Of a DNA stretch of 64,000 nucleotides, positions 10,008 to 19,572 are shown piece after piece. Made by a program: the position numbers and the translations under genes. The notes beneath the pieces were generated by a model. The model was not told the DNA's origin. It did not search any database and worked only from the letters and a program-made list of their open reading frames with translations. The stretch lies in assembly GCF_030519655.1 (NCBI RefSeq), contig NZ_JAUMIT010000004.1, positions 248,001 to 312,000 on the forward strand, in the 5' to 3' direction. The stretch's first letter is position 1. Every line of letters begins with the position of its first letter. Source of the DNA: Wenyingzhuangia gilva. GTDB lineage: Bacteria > Bacteroidota > Bacteroidia > Flavobacteriales > Flavobacteriaceae.

Positions 10008-11474
10008 ATGAAGAAATATAGCCTCTATATAATCACTGTTTTAATGAGTTTTGGTTTTACAGACTGTAGTGATTTTTTGGAACAAGAAACAGGAAATAGA
10101 AGTTCTGTAGACGAGCAATTAGCAACCAAAGAAGGTGTTGTAACAGCGTTGTACGGTGCTTATACATCTTTAGAAAATTTATTGAGAAGTGAGGCTTTTA
10201 CGGTATATGCCGATTTGCAGGGAGGGAATTTATCTTTTTCTCCTACGGCTTCAGGAACCAATAAAGGTCAAATTTCTGTTTCAAGCAATGTAGAAAATGT
10301 CTATGCGTTTCAAGATCTTGCATTGAGTAGCCATTTCAGTTCGTTTTATAGCAGTGCTTATAGTGTTATCAATCAGGTGAATCTTATTTTAGAATTCGTG
10401 CCTTTGTTGCCAAATACTAGCGAGCAAGATCAAGCAGCAATACAAGCACAATGCAAAACTATTAGAGGATATGTTCATTTTTTATTGTTGCAGTTGTATG
10501 CTCAAAATTATACCTATACAACCGATGCTAGTCATTTAGGAGTGGTGTATCAAACATTAACATTAAATTCTGGAATTTCATATGCTGAAAGAGCAACGGT
10601 TAAAGATTGTTTTGATTTTTCAATTAGCGATTTAAATGATGCGATAAGCCTGTATCAGCAAGAAAATACTTTATTGGAAGGGCCTGATTATTCTTACTTT
10701 AACAGTTATAGTGCTAAAGCATTGTTGGCTAGAATTTATTTGGCTCAAAACAATTGGGAGCAAGCCTATCAGTTGGCCAACGATATTATAGAAAATAGTG
10801 GATTTACATTGAGTTCTTCAGCGACCTATGTTGAAGAATGGGAAAATACTGATGCTCCTATCAACGAAGTTTTATTGGAGTTTTCAGTTCCTAGAGATGC
10901 GGAAGGTAATGTGGGGGCTTCAATGTCTGCTTATTACGGAATTAATTCAGTTACCAATTATGGAAAATATGTAGCTTCTTTAGATTTGATCACTCTTTTT
11001 GAAGAAAACGATGTGAGAAAAAAATTGTTCATCTCTAATCAACTTGCTACTCTTTACAATGATGAGTTGGTTGATGAAACCTATTACTTTACCAAAAAGT
11101 ATCAAGACAATGCTGGCTATATCGCTTTTAGATTAAGCGAGTTGTATTTTATTAGAGCAGAAGCAGCGATTTATTTAAAGAATGAGACTGTGGCTATGCA
11201 AGATATAAATACTATTAAAGAAAGAGCGGGGGCAGCTAGAATAACAACTACAGCTAATTTACTAGCGGAGCTTTTGCTAGAAAAAAGAAAAGAATTCTGT
11301 TTTGAAGGGCATTTGTTTTTTGATATCGCTAGAACCCATCAAAATGTAGAACGAAATCAAGGATGTATTTCTAATGTTTGTTCTTTAAGTTATCCATCAC
11401 CAAAATTTGTGTTGCCAATTCCTCAATCCAGTATCAATATTAATTCAAATTTAGAACAAAATGAATCGTATTAA
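10008..11474 (+). CDS. SusD/RagB-family surface lipoprotein
   Basis: A 488-residue protein with a lipoprotein signal (lipobox SFGFTDC, Cys20). The SusD-type helical TPR-like N-terminal half includes ATKEGVVTALYGAYTSLENLLRSEAF. The family-typical C-terminal stretch is IAFRLSELYFIRAEAAIYLKNE followed by LLLEKRKEFCFEGHLFFDIARTH. It would cap the SusC channel and bind the ligand at the cell surface. Its stop overlaps the next ATG by 14 bp, so translation of the two is probably coupled. Confidence 0.94.
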   Translation: MKKYSLYIITVLMSFGFTDCSDFLEQETGNRSSVDEQLATKEGVVTALYGAYTSLENLLRSEAFTVYADLQGGNLSFSPTASGTNKGQISVSSNVENVYAFQDLALSSHFSSFYSSAYSVINQVNLILEFVPLLPNTSEQDQAAIQAQCKTIRGYVHFLLLQLYAQNYTYTTDASHLGVVYQTLTLNSGISYAERATVKDCFDFSISDLNDAISLYQQENTLLEGPDYSYFNSYSAKALLARIYLAQNNWEQAYQLANDIIENSGFTLSSSATYVEEWENTDAPINEVLLEFSVPRDAEGNVGASMSAYYGINSVTNYGKYVASLDLITLFEENDVRKKLFISNQLATLYNDELVDETYYFTKKYQDNAGYIAFRLSELYFIRAEAAIYLKNETVAMQDINTIKERAGAARITTTANLLAELLLEKRKEFCFEGHLFFDIARTHQNVERNQGCISNVCSLSYPSPKFVLPIPQSSININSNLEQNESY

Positions 11475-12936
11475 TATCCAATATTTTTACTTGCTGTTTG
11501 CTATGTTGTTAATGGCTTGTTCAAAAGAAGAAGTTGAAACTACTACTATAGACTCTCATGTAAGATTTCATTTTTTAGTGAGTTCTAACAATCAACCTTT
11601 GGAATATCCTCAGGTAAGTAGTGGGTTGATTGCTCAGCCATCTTATACACATCAAAGTCTTGTAACGCTAAAAATTCCTGTGGCTTTGTCAGCTAATCAA
11701 TTAAAAGAAAAGGTAACGGTTTCTTATGAGGTTTATACCGAAAATGAGTTGGATTTAGTGACTATGACTCCTGAAAATCAATTGACTTTTCAGGCTGATA
11801 AGTTGGTGGACACGCTGTATGTAAATTTTAATCAGCGTTGGGAAACACCTCAAGGTATTTCAATAAAATTAACTGCAGTTTCTGATGAAACTATTCAGAT
11901 TGGTGCTTTAAACGATACATATAAAAATGATGAATTTAGTCTGACTCTAGAAAGTGTAAATACTACTTACGCGTTGGTTCAAAATAGAATAGAAATTCAA
12001 GGACAACAAGGAGAGCAAGTGCGGTTTGATGTACAGTTTCCTAATGGTTTTGTTACTGATGAAATTGATAATTTACAAATGTTTACAGAGTTAAAAGGGT
12101 TTGATTATCGTTTGGAAAAATTATCAGAAAATCCGTTTAAAAAATCCATTACTTATCAGTTAACACTGAATGAGGCTATAGATAATGATGAAGTGTATTA
12201 CAAAAGCACCGTAGGCTTACAAAGCACCAATTTGTATGCTACCAGTGGAAATAGCATTTTAGAAATTATAAAACCTACTAAAACAGACAGAGATGTTTCG
12301 TTAAATACAGCAGCAAATTTTTACAATTTATCCGATCCTTTTCATAGAACTTATGGGGAAAATTGGATGGATAGTAATAATGACGGCGTGTGTAGTTGGC
12401 AATCTTTTTTTGCGTTTACCTATCCCGTAGTTGTAAATGCTGACGATGAAAATGCTGTTTTGTATGATGATTTAGGAACTGAAGATCCCTCAGATGATAT
12501 TTATCATCATGCGTTTAGAATTGGGTTTAACGCCACAACATCCGCAACGGCTACTACAAATTCATTTAATTTAAAAAGATGGTTCAATGGAGAGTCTAGT
12601 TCATCACGAAATTCTCCAGGTTTGAATATACAAGAAGCATTAGAGTTTTTTCCAGCAGAGGGAACCAATGCGAAAAGTGGAAAAGTATTAGTAGTTCCTC
12701 AAAATATTACTGTAGGAACAAGTGCTGGTAAGAGTTACAATATTGCTATTTCTGGAGAGGGAACTTATAAGGAAATTAGCGAAGGAGTTTTTCAGTTAGA
12801 TTTTGAATTAAACGCTACCAATCAAGAACTTTTTGGAGGCACTGTTACCTCAGTTTATAAAATATACAATACTTCAAATTATGAAGATCCCGAAGATTTA
12901 ATCACTAATAATTGTCTTGTTACTTATGATTTATAA
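11461..12936 (+). CDS. Lipoprotein of unknown function in the SusCD operon
   Basis: A 491-residue protein with a clear lipoprotein signal (LLFAMLLMACSKEE, Cys20). The first 170 residues look beta-rich and resemble in style the accessory lipoproteins found after SusD genes, with strand-like stretches such as SLVTLKIPVAL and EKVTVSYEVY. I could not assign a family with confidence. The middle contains a Trp- and Asp-rich stretch (NWMDSNNDGVCSWQSFF, about residues 301-317). Its start lies inside the SusD gene and its end overlaps the di-heme peroxidase gene, so it is likely made together with both. It may be a ligand-binding surface protein or the substrate of the peroxidase; both are inference. 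Confidence 0.75.
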   Translation: MNRINIQYFYLLFAMLLMACSKEEVETTTIDSHVRFHFLVSSNNQPLEYPQVSSGLIAQPSYTHQSLVTLKIPVALSANQLKEKVTVSYEVYTENELDLVTMTPENQLTFQADKLVDTLYVNFNQRWETPQGISIKLTAVSDETIQIGALNDTYKNDEFSLTLESVNTTYALVQNRIEIQGQQGEQVRFDVQFPNGFVTDEIDNLQMFTELKGFDYRLEKLSENPFKKSITYQLTLNEAIDNDEVYYKSTVGLQSTNLYATSGNSILEIIKPTKTDRDVSLNTAANFYNLSDPFHRTYGENWMDSNNDGVCSWQSFFAFTYPVVVNADDENAVLYDDLGTEDPSDDIYHHAFRIGFNATTSATATTNSFNLKRWFNGESSSSRNSPGLNIQEALEFFPAEGTNAKSGKVLVVPQNITVGTSAGKSYNIAISGEGTYKEISEGVFQLDFELNATNQELFGGTVTSVYKIYNTSNYEDPEDLITNNCLVTYDL

Positions 12937-14080
12937 AAACTATAAAATACTGTTAATAGCAGTTGTGTCTGTTTTGTTTGGTTCTTGGATAAAAAAGAAT
13001 GGAACGACTACTGCTGATATTGTTTATTTAAGAAAAGTATATGCAAGTGGAAATACTGCTTTGTGGCCTAAGCCAGATTTACATTCATCTGTAGATACTT
13101 TATTGTTTAAAGATATTGGACCGTTACCTAAGGTACCCGATCCTAGTTACAATCCCTATTCTGTAGAGAAAGCTAAGTTGGGAAAAATGTTGTTTTTTGA
13201 TCCAAGATTGTCGGTTAGTGGACAAATAGCTTGTGCTTCTTGTCACAATCCAGAGTTGGCATGGACCGATAATTCTACTCGTTCATTTGGACATAACAGA
13301 CAAACAGGTAAGAGAAATGCCATGACTATTTTAAATTCTGGTTATGCAAAAGAATTGTTTTGGGATGGTAGAGCTACTAGTTTAGAAGATCAGGTACGTT
13401 TTCCTATTCAAGATCCTTTGGAAATGAATCAGGATATTCATTTAGCAGTCAATACCATCCAAAACATTAAAGGATATCAGCCTTATTTTATAAAAGCATT
13501 TGGAGATACGTTGGTTACACAACAAAGAATTCAGTATGCCGTGGCTACTTTTGAAAGAACTGTGAATAGTTATAAGAGTAGATTTGACAAATTTGTGTTG
13601 GGAGATGCCAATCAGTATACTGATGAAGAAGTATTAGGACTTCATTTGTTTAGAACCAAAGCCCGCTGTATTAACTGTCATAATACTCCTTATTTTAGTG
13701 ACAATCAATATCATAATGATGGTCAAACTTTGTTTGGAACAGAGAACGAAGATTTTGGTAGGTATCATGTAACTCAGCAAATGGAAGATTTGGGAAAAAT
13801 GAGAACTCCAACACTAAGAGAAGTTTCAAGAACAGGACCTTGGATGCATCATGGACACTTTCCTTCTCTTTTAGATGTGGTAGAGTTTTATAATTTGGGA
13901 AACCCAGCACCCATTCAAAAAAAATATTTGGGTATAGGAAGAGATTCTTTAATTCCTAATACATCACCAATCCATCAAAAACTATATTTAAACAAAACAG
14001 AGATCAAAGCTTTAATTGCTTTTATGCAGACCTTAAAATCCAGTAAGGGAAGAACCTTGTTGCCGGAGTTACCGAATTAA
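12926..14080 (+). CDS. Di-heme cytochrome c peroxidase / MauG-like protein
   Basis: A 384-residue periplasmic protein with an N-terminal hydrophobic export segment (ILLIAVVSVLFGSWI). Two c-type heme sites are visible: CASCH (residues 103-107) and CINCH (248-252), plus MRTPTLREVSRTGPWMHHG near the second heme. This is the di-heme peroxidase/MauG fold, whose members reduce peroxide or oxidise Trp/Tyr on partner proteins. I start at ATG 12926, which overlaps the preceding gene by 11 bp; an upstream TTG at 12917 is also in frame. Lying inside a SusCD operon, it more probably serves ligand processing or modification of a neighbour than general peroxide defence. Confidence 0.9.
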   Translation: MIYKNYKILLIAVVSVLFGSWIKKNGTTTADIVYLRKVYASGNTALWPKPDLHSSVDTLLFKDIGPLPKVPDPSYNPYSVEKAKLGKMLFFDPRLSVSGQIACASCHNPELAWTDNSTRSFGHNRQTGKRNAMTILNSGYAKELFWDGRATSLEDQVRFPIQDPLEMNQDIHLAVNTIQNIKGYQPYFIKAFGDTLVTQQRIQYAVATFERTVNSYKSRFDKFVLGDANQYTDEEVLGLHLFRTKARCINCHNTPYFSDNQYHNDGQTLFGTENEDFGRYHVTQQMEDLGKMRTPTLREVSRTGPWMHHGHFPSLLDVVEFYNLGNPAPIQKKYLGIGRDSLIPNTSPIHQKLYLNKTEIKALIAFMQTLKSSKGRTLLPELPN

Positions 14081-14122
14081 ATTAAAATCAACAAAAATTT
14101 ATAAATATTAAACCTTTTAATT

Positions 14123-15535
14123 ATGAAAAAAACAGTACTTAGTTTCTTAACCATGGTAACGGCTTTTAGCCTAAATGCCCAAGTGGTACAAGTAAAGGAG
14201 ATTAACAATAGTGGAATATTAAATGCTAGTCCAGCAAATTTATTTGTATATCAGAACCATATTTATTTTGCTGCAGACGATTCAAGTGGATCTAACAGTC
14301 CAAATGGTGAAGATTTAGGAAAAGAATTGTGGAAATCTGACGGTACTGAAAGCGGAACTGTTTTGGTAAAAGATCTTAGAATTGGTAGTGACAGTTCTTC
14401 TCCTAATCATTTCTTTAACTATAACGATATATTATATTTTTCTGCAAATTCAGGAGGTGGAAACGTATTGTTTTCTACAGATGGAACTGAAGAAGGGACA
14501 AATGCAACAGGTGGCCCTTTTATTTTTAATCAGGTAGAATTAAATAACAAGATATATTATGTGAATTCTGTAGATAGTAATAAGCTTTATGAGTTTAACG
14601 GAACTTCAGCTAGCACTGTAATCAATGTAGGAACAGGAATAGAAAGTATTGTAGGAGCCAATATTGTTGCTTTTAATAATAAGTTATACGCTTATATGGA
14701 TTATTCAGAAGATGAACCTACGGTAGGAAGAGAGTTGTATGTTTACGATCCTGAAACAGGAGTTTTCAGTTTGATAAAAGATGTAGATTCAGGAACCGGG
14801 GATTCAAGCATTAGTAATTTTACAGTAGTAGCTAACACGTTGTTTTTTGAAGCAAAAAATGCTTTGTGGATGACAGATGGAACTACCGAAGGAACTCAAG
14901 CGGTTGAAGTAGCTTTGAGTGTAACAGGAGTAAATAATTTTTATGGTTGGAATGGAACTTTGTTTTTTGAAGGAGATGATGGAGCAGGAGATCAATTGTG
15001 GAGTTATACCAAAGAGACCAATGTGCTTACCAAACTGAGTGATGTTGCAGGAGAAAATAGTGATCATGATCCTTCTGATTATGTGGTTTATGAAGGGTAT
15101 TTATACTACAGTGGAAAAGACGCAAATGATAGTGATAAGCATTTGTTTAGAACCGATGGAACTACTGTTCAGCAAATAGATACAGCTATTAAAGATGTTG
15201 ATGATTTAGTAGAAATGAACGGAGTTATTTATTTTGAAGGAGATAATGGAACAACAGGGAATGAATTGTATAGTTTTGATCCCGAAAGTTTATCAACATC
15301 AAGTGTATTTTCAAAAAGTATAAAAATATATCCAAATCCTGCGCAAGAATATATTGTTGTACCATCAGAGCTTATAGGTAATGAATATTCAATAGTGAAT
15401 ATAACAGGAAGTGTAGTAAAAAAAGGATTTGTTGTATCAGAAAAAATAGATTTAAAACTTTCTTCGGGAGTGTATATTATAAGTTTTAAAACAAGTAAAG
15501 GACTTGCAAGTAAAAAACTAGTGATTAAAAATTAA
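14123..15535 (+). CDS. T9SS-exported ELWxxDGT-repeat protein
   Basis: A 470-residue secreted protein with a signal peptide (SFLTMVTAFSLNAQ). Degenerate ELWxxDGT repeats are spread over the body: ELWKSDGTESGT, LFSTDGTEEGT, LWMTDGTTEGT and LFRTDGTTVQ. Together they suggest a beta-propeller-like repeat protein. The C-terminal 80 residues form a type A type IX secretion sorting domain (KIYPNPAQEYIVV ... LASKKLVIKN). It would be delivered to the surface or medium. It ends the sigma/FecR/SusCD/peroxidase block, before a strong terminator. Its binding target is unknown. Confidence 0.9.
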   Translation: MKKTVLSFLTMVTAFSLNAQVVQVKEINNSGILNASPANLFVYQNHIYFAADDSSGSNSPNGEDLGKELWKSDGTESGTVLVKDLRIGSDSSSPNHFFNYNDILYFSANSGGGNVLFSTDGTEEGTNATGGPFIFNQVELNNKIYYVNSVDSNKLYEFNGTSASTVINVGTGIESIVGANIVAFNNKLYAYMDYSEDEPTVGRELYVYDPETGVFSLIKDVDSGTGDSSISNFTVVANTLFFEAKNALWMTDGTTEGTQAVEVALSVTGVNNFYGWNGTLFFEGDDGAGDQLWSYTKETNVLTKLSDVAGENSDHDPSDYVVYEGYLYYSGKDANDSDKHLFRTDGTTVQQIDTAIKDVDDLVEMNGVIYFEGDNGTTGNELYSFDPESLSTSSVFSKSIKIYPNPAQEYIVVPSELIGNEYSIVNITGSVVKKGFVVSEKIDLKLSSGVYIISFKTSKGLASKKLVIKN

Positions 15536-15540
15536 ATACA

Positions 15541-15578
15541 AAAACAAGCCCCTTACTACTCAGTAAGGGGCTTGTTTT
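15541..15578. terminator. Bidirectional terminator between the ELWxxDGT gene and rho
   Basis: A perfect 17-bp stem (arms 15541-15557 and 15562-15578, core GCCCCTTACT) closes on a 4-nt loop, with A and T tracts on either side. It serves the two convergent genes. Confidence 0.93.
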
Positions 15579-15586
15579 TTAGAATA

Positions 15587-17230
15587 TTATCCATTCATTG
15601 ATATTAAAAATTCTTCATTGTTTCTAGAAGATTTAATTCTGTCTTTGATAAATTCCATGGCTTCCACAGGATTCATGTCTGCCAAGTATTTTCTTAGTAC
15701 CCACATGCGTTGTACTGTTTTTTCATCTAATAATAAATCATCTCTACGAGTACTAGATTTAATCAAGTCGATAGCAGGATAAATACGTCTGTTGGCAATG
15801 TTTCTTTCTAGTTGTAGCTCCATGTTACCAGTTCCTTTGAATTCTTCAAAAATAACCTCGTCCATTTTAGAACCAGTTTCTGTTAAGGCAGTTGCTATAA
15901 TGGTTAAAGAACCACCACCTTCTATATTACGAGCTGCCCCAAAGAAACGTTTAGGTTTGTGTAATGCATTGGCATCAATACCTCCTGATAATATTTTACC
16001 AGATGCAGGTGCAACAGTATTGTATGCTCTTGCCAAACGAGTAATAGAATCTAAAAGAATTACTACATCATGACCACATTCAACCAAACGTTTTGCTTTT
16101 TCTAAAACAATATTGGCAACTTTTACGTGTTTTTCTGCAGGTTCATCAAAAGTAGAGGCAACTACTTCTCCACGTACACTACGTTGCATGTCTGTAACTT
16201 CTTCAGGTCGTTCATCTATCAATAAAATTAATTGATACACTTCAGGATGGTTAGAAGCAATAGCATTGGCAATGTCTTTTAACAACATTGTTTTACCTGT
16301 TTTAGGTTGTGCTACAATCATACCACGTTGTCCTTTACCTATAGGAGCAAATAAATCCATAATTCTTGTAGATAATGAACTTCTACCTCCTGATAAATTG
16401 AATTTTTCTTCTGGAAAAAGAGGTGTAAGGTGCTCAAAAGAAACGCGATCTCTAACTTCTTTAGGTGATAATCCGTTTATTTTAGAAACTCTAATTAATG
16501 GAAAGTATTTTTCTCCTTCTTTAGGAGGTCTTACATTCCCTTTTACAGTATCTCCAGTTTTTAATCCAAATAATTTTATTTGAGATTGAGACACATATAC
16601 GTCATCTGGTGATGAAAGATAGTTGTAGTCTGATGATCTTAAAAAACCATAACCATCAGGCATCATTTCTAACACTCCTTCACTTTCTATAATACCATCA
16701 AACTCATAGTTAGGGTCTTTTAGACTTTTACCTTTGTTGTTTTTGTTATTTCTATTGGTGTTTTTGTTATTTCTTGGAGGATTATTAGGGTTGTTTTGAG
16801 GCTGATTAGGATTGTTATTTCCATTATTTCCTTTATTGTCAGTGTTTTTTTCCTCGTTGTTTTTGTGATTGTTTCTAGGGGCTTTTTGAGGCCTTTCCTG
16901 AGGTTTTTCTGTACTTTTAGGATTTTTCTCCTTTGCTTTAAGTACTTCTTTGCTTTCTTCTTTTTCAACAGTAACTGTTTCCTGCGATGTTTCAGGAGTA
17001 GATTTAGGCTTTCTAGGTACCCTAGCTTTTTTAACAGGTGTTGATTTGATTTCTTCAGTTGTTTTTTGACTAGTAACTTGTTTTGCAGCTTCGTGAGCTG
17101 CTTGCTCATCTAGAATTTTGTAAATCAAATCCAACTTTTTTAGTTGACTGGTTTTTTTTAATCCAATTGTTTTTGCAATTTCCTGCAAATCTGCAAGAGT
17201 TTTTGCTTTTAATTGAGAAATTTCGAACAT
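15587..17230 (-). CDS. rho: Transcription termination factor Rho with long disordered insert
   Basis: A 547-residue protein against about 420 in E. coli. Residues 1-45 form the Rho N-terminal helical domain ([20 protein letters not shown]). About 45-175 is low-complexity and rich in Asn, Lys, Pro and Gln. The cold-shock-like RNA-binding domain follows ([21 protein letters not shown]). The ATPase domain carries Walker [16 protein letters not shown], then [17 protein letters not shown], Walker [18 protein letters not shown], and the Q/R-loop region [20 protein letters not shown]. It is a hexameric RNA-dependent helicase that ends transcription. The extra length is the insert only; the catalytic parts look complete. 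Confidence 0.97.
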   Translation of the reverse strand: MFEISQLKAKTLADLQEIAKTIGLKKTSQLKKLDLIYKILDEQAAHEAAKQVTSQKTTEEIKSTPVKKARVPRKPKSTPETSQETVTVEKEESKEVLKAKEKNPKSTEKPQERPQKAPRNNHKNNEEKNTDNKGNNGNNNPNQPQNNPNNPPRNNKNTNRNNKNNKGKSLKDPNYEFDGIIESEGVLEMMPDGYGFLRSSDYNYLSSPDDVYVSQSQIKLFGLKTGDTVKGNVRPPKEGEKYFPLIRVSKINGLSPKEVRDRVSFEHLTPLFPEEKFNLSGGRSSLSTRIMDLFAPIGKGQRGMIVAQPKTGKTMLLKDIANAIASNHPEVYQLILLIDERPEEVTDMQRSVRGEVVASTFDEPAEKHVKVANIVLEKAKRLVECGHDVVILLDSITRLARAYNTVAPASGKILSGGIDANALHKPKRFFGAARNIEGGGSLTIIATALTETGSKMDEVIFEEFKGTGNMELQLERNIANRRIYPAIDLIKSSTRRDDLLLDEKTVQRMWVLRKYLADMNPVEAMEFIKDRIKSSRNNEEFLISMNG

Positions 17231-17363
17231 TTAAAATGTGTATAATGAATATTAAAATCTCTTAAAATGGGCATCAATATTATTAAGAGAAAATTGTTTG
17301 TTTTAAAATTGAAAATAATATAACAGGTAAGTGTTTCTGCTATAATTGTTTAATTAGATATGA

Positions 17364-17393
17364 CAAATATAGTTTTTTTTTTTATCTGACAAA
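17364..17393 (-). promoter_or_regulatory. Candidate promoter of rho
   Basis: On the minus strand TTTG (17393-17390) precedes TATATTTG (17371-17364) by 18 bp. This would give a leader of roughly 130 nt before the rho ATG, long enough for the autoregulation known for rho genes; the autoregulation itself is inference. Confidence 0.6.
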
Positions 17394-17417
17394 GTCTTTA
17401 TAAATAAAAAGAAAATG

Positions 17418-17425
17418 TAAATTTG
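17418..17425 (+). promoter_or_regulatory. Candidate -7 box for the DUF4293 gene
   Basis: TAAATTTG matches TAnnTTTG and lies 19 bp before the ATG. No clear TTG is seen at the proper distance upstream. Confidence 0.4.
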
Positions 17426-17444
17426 TAATCGTTATTTAAAGAGT

Positions 17445-17879
17445 ATGATTCAAAGAATTCAAACATTGTATTTATTATCTGTATTTATTATTACAGGAGT
17501 GTTAACCAATTTCGTTTCTTTTTTTACTTTGAATGATGGTAGTCATTTGTTTTTAACAAGTACCATTGTGAATAACTCAGTTCTTTTAAAATCAGTAGGA
17601 ATATTTTTAGTGTTGTCTGCAATTTTGTCTTTAATTGCTATTTTTAGTTATAAAAAAAGACAAAATCAATTTGTGATTAACAGGTTAAATATTCTGATTA
17701 ACTTCTATTTATTAAGTGTATTGATTTACTTATCTCTAAAATTACCTGGAGAAATGCAAATTTCTGAGAAAGGTATTGGGATTTATTTTCCTATTGTTAA
17801 TATTGTTCTGCTAGTCATGGCAAACAAGGCAATTAAGAAAGATGAAGATCTTGTAAAATCTGTAGATAGGTTACGATAA
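17445..17879 (+). CDS. DUF4293 family membrane protein
   Basis: A 144-residue protein that begins MIQRIQTLYLL, the characteristic start of the DUF4293 family common in Bacteroidota. Four hydrophobic segments can be seen: about 7-27, 46-67, 78-98 and 108-126. The tail is charged. Function is unknown. It is divergent from rho, an arrangement that I recall as frequent in flavobacteria, and has its own terminator. Confidence 0.88.
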   Translation: MIQRIQTLYLLSVFIITGVLTNFVSFFTLNDGSHLFLTSTIVNNSVLLKSVGIFLVLSAILSLIAIFSYKKRQNQFVINRLNILINFYLLSVLIYLSLKLPGEMQISEKGIGIYFPIVNIVLLVMANKAIKKDEDLVKSVDRLR

Positions 17880-17909
17880 GCTTAACATCTTAGTTTATTT
17901 AGTGCGACT

Positions 17910-17942
17910 AAATCCCAAGACATTTGTTTTGGGATTTTTTTT
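17910..17942 (+). terminator. Terminator after the DUF4293 gene
   Basis: AAATCCCAA (17910-17918) pairs with TTGGGATTT (17929-17937), followed by T residues. Confidence 0.8.
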
Positions 17943-17976
17943 ATGCTTTTTCCTTATTTTACGTGTATGAATAAAC

Positions 17977-18007
17977 TTCGGCATTTCAATTTTAAATTGT
18001 AATTTTG
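17977..18007 (+). promoter_or_regulatory. Candidate promoter of prfA
   Basis: TAATTTTG at 18000-18007 is a full -7 match. TTCG, a one-base variant of TTTG, stands 19 bp upstream at 17977-17980. The box ends 20 bp before the ATG. Confidence 0.5.
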
Positions 18008-18027
18008 CAGTCTACAAAAAATGTAAC

Positions 18028-19107
18028 ATGTTAGATAAGTTAAGAATTGTTAAGCAACGTTTTGATGAAGTATCAGATTTAATTATTCAACCAGATATTA
18101 TTTCTGATCAAAAGCGATATGCTAAACTTAATAAAGAATATAAAGACTTAAGTAAAGTCGTAAAAAAAGGAAACGAATATGAAAATTTGCTTTCTAATAT
18201 AAATGAAGCCAAAGAAATAATTTCTGATGGTTCTGATGCCGAAATGGTAGAGATGGCAAAAATGGAGTTAGAAGAAGGAAGTGAAAGAATTCCTCAATTA
18301 GAAGAGGAAATTAAGTTCATGTTAATTCCTAAAGATCCAGCTGATGGTAAAAACGTAATTGTAGAAATTAGAGCAGGTACAGGTGGAGATGAAGCAAGTA
18401 TTTTTGCGGGTGATTTATATAGAATGTATACCAAATATGCTGCTTCTAGAGGTTGGAAAACTGAAGTTGAAGATATTGCAGATGGTACTTCTGGAGGATT
18501 TAAAGAAATTATTTTTAGTGTAACAGGTGAAGACGTTTATGGAGATTTAAAATTTGAATCTGGAGTTCATCGTGTACAACGAGTACCACAAACAGAAACT
18601 CAAGGACGTGTTCATACTTCTGCAGCAACAGTAATGGTTTTGCCAGAGGCAGAAGAATTTGATGTACAAATAAATAATTCTGATGTACGTGTAGATTATT
18701 TCTGTTCTTCAGGACCTGGAGGACAATCTGTAAACACAACGTATTCAGCAGTTCGTTTAACACACATTCCAACTGGAATTGTAGCACAATGTCAGGATCA
18801 AAAATCTCAACATAAAAACAAAGATAAGGCCATGAAAGTATTACGTTCTCGTATATACGAAATGGAATTAGCAAAAAAATTAGAAGCAGATGCGGCTCAA
18901 CGTAAAACAATGGTAAGTTCTGGAGATAGATCTGCTAAGATTAGAACTTATAACTATCCACAAGGTCGTGTAACAGAGCACAGAATTGGTTTGACTTTGT
19001 ATGATTTATCAAAAATTATTGATGGAGATATTCATAAAATTATTGATGAATTAAAATTAACAGAGAATACAGAAAAGTTAAAAGAATTGGGAGAAGCTAA
19101 TCTTTAA
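18028..19107 (+). CDS. prfA: Peptide chain release factor 1
   Basis: A 359-residue protein, the normal length for RF1. It releases the finished peptide at UAA and UAG codons. The GGQ peptidyl-transferase motif is at residues 231-233, within [12 protein letters not shown]. The PxT stop-codon recognition tripeptide is PQT at 187-189, within [14 protein letters not shown]; this is the RF1 rather than the RF2 (SPF) signature. The acidic/helical N-terminal domain (1-100) is complete. RF1 is the factor needed for the UAG stops that four heme-operon genes use further along. Confidence 0.97.
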   Translation: MLDKLRIVKQRFDEVSDLIIQPDIISDQKRYAKLNKEYKDLSKVVKKGNEYENLLSNINEAKEIISDGSDAEMVEMAKMELEEGSERIPQLEEEIKFMLIPKDPADGKNVIVEIRAGTGGDEASIFAGDLYRMYTKYAASRGWKTEVEDIADGTSGGFKEIIFSVTGEDVYGDLKFESGVHRVQRVPQTETQGRVHTSAATVMVLPEAEEFDVQINNSDVRVDYFCSSGPGGQSVNTTYSAVRLTHIPTGIVAQCQDQKSQHKNKDKAMKVLRSRIYEMELAKKLEADAAQRKTMVSSGDRSAKIRTYNYPQGRVTEHRIGLTLYDLSKIIDGDIHKIIDELKLTENTEKLKELGEANL

Positions 19108-19130
19108 TTCTAAGAACAAGTATAAAATTT

Positions 19131-19160
19131 AAAAGCCCTTTACAAAAGTAAAGGGCTTTT
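19131..19160 (+). terminator. Terminator after prfA
   Basis: AAAAGCCCTTTAC and GTAAAGGGCTTTT form a perfect 13-bp stem with an AAAA loop; the U-tract is short. Confidence 0.85.
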
Positions 19161-19572
19161 GCGTTTAGTAATAAAAAATTGCTATGAGTTTTACTAAACG
19201 CTTCTCCTCTAAATGTTAAAAACATATAGAAGAATCGCTATAATCGCTATGAAAAAGTTGCTACAGCTAAATTACAACTGATGTTTTGTTTTGTTTGGTC
19301 TTATTCGTTAGTTGGTTATTAAATATCGGTGAATAGTAATTTTTTAGAGATAAAGATTCATTCAGAGTTGAAAAATGTATAATAAATAGAGTGCTCGTTT
19401 TTTAGAATTTCTAATAAAAATCGTATTAAAGTGCTCCTTAAAACGCATTTTAATATAAAATACCAATATTCCCCTTTTTAGATATCATAATAGCCCTTAG
19501 TAAATTCATAAAAATTATATTTATTTGTAGCTTTGAACGATTAAGTGTTATAATTACATCTAATTTTAAGAA
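19161..19572 (+). other. Intergenic region upstream of the GH105 operon
   Basis: About 410 bp without a recognisable gene. A full -7 match TAGCTTTG at 19528-19535 lies 37 bp before the GH105 start, without a good TTG at 19 bp. No RNA gene or conserved palindrome was recognised in the rest. Confidence 0.4.

Noticed and set aside
16720-17109. Long open frame on minus inside rho, and plus-strand frames at 15792-16073, 16266-16583 and 16796-17044
   Set aside because: They are other-frame readings of the conserved rho gene; the products are low-complexity or show no family pattern.
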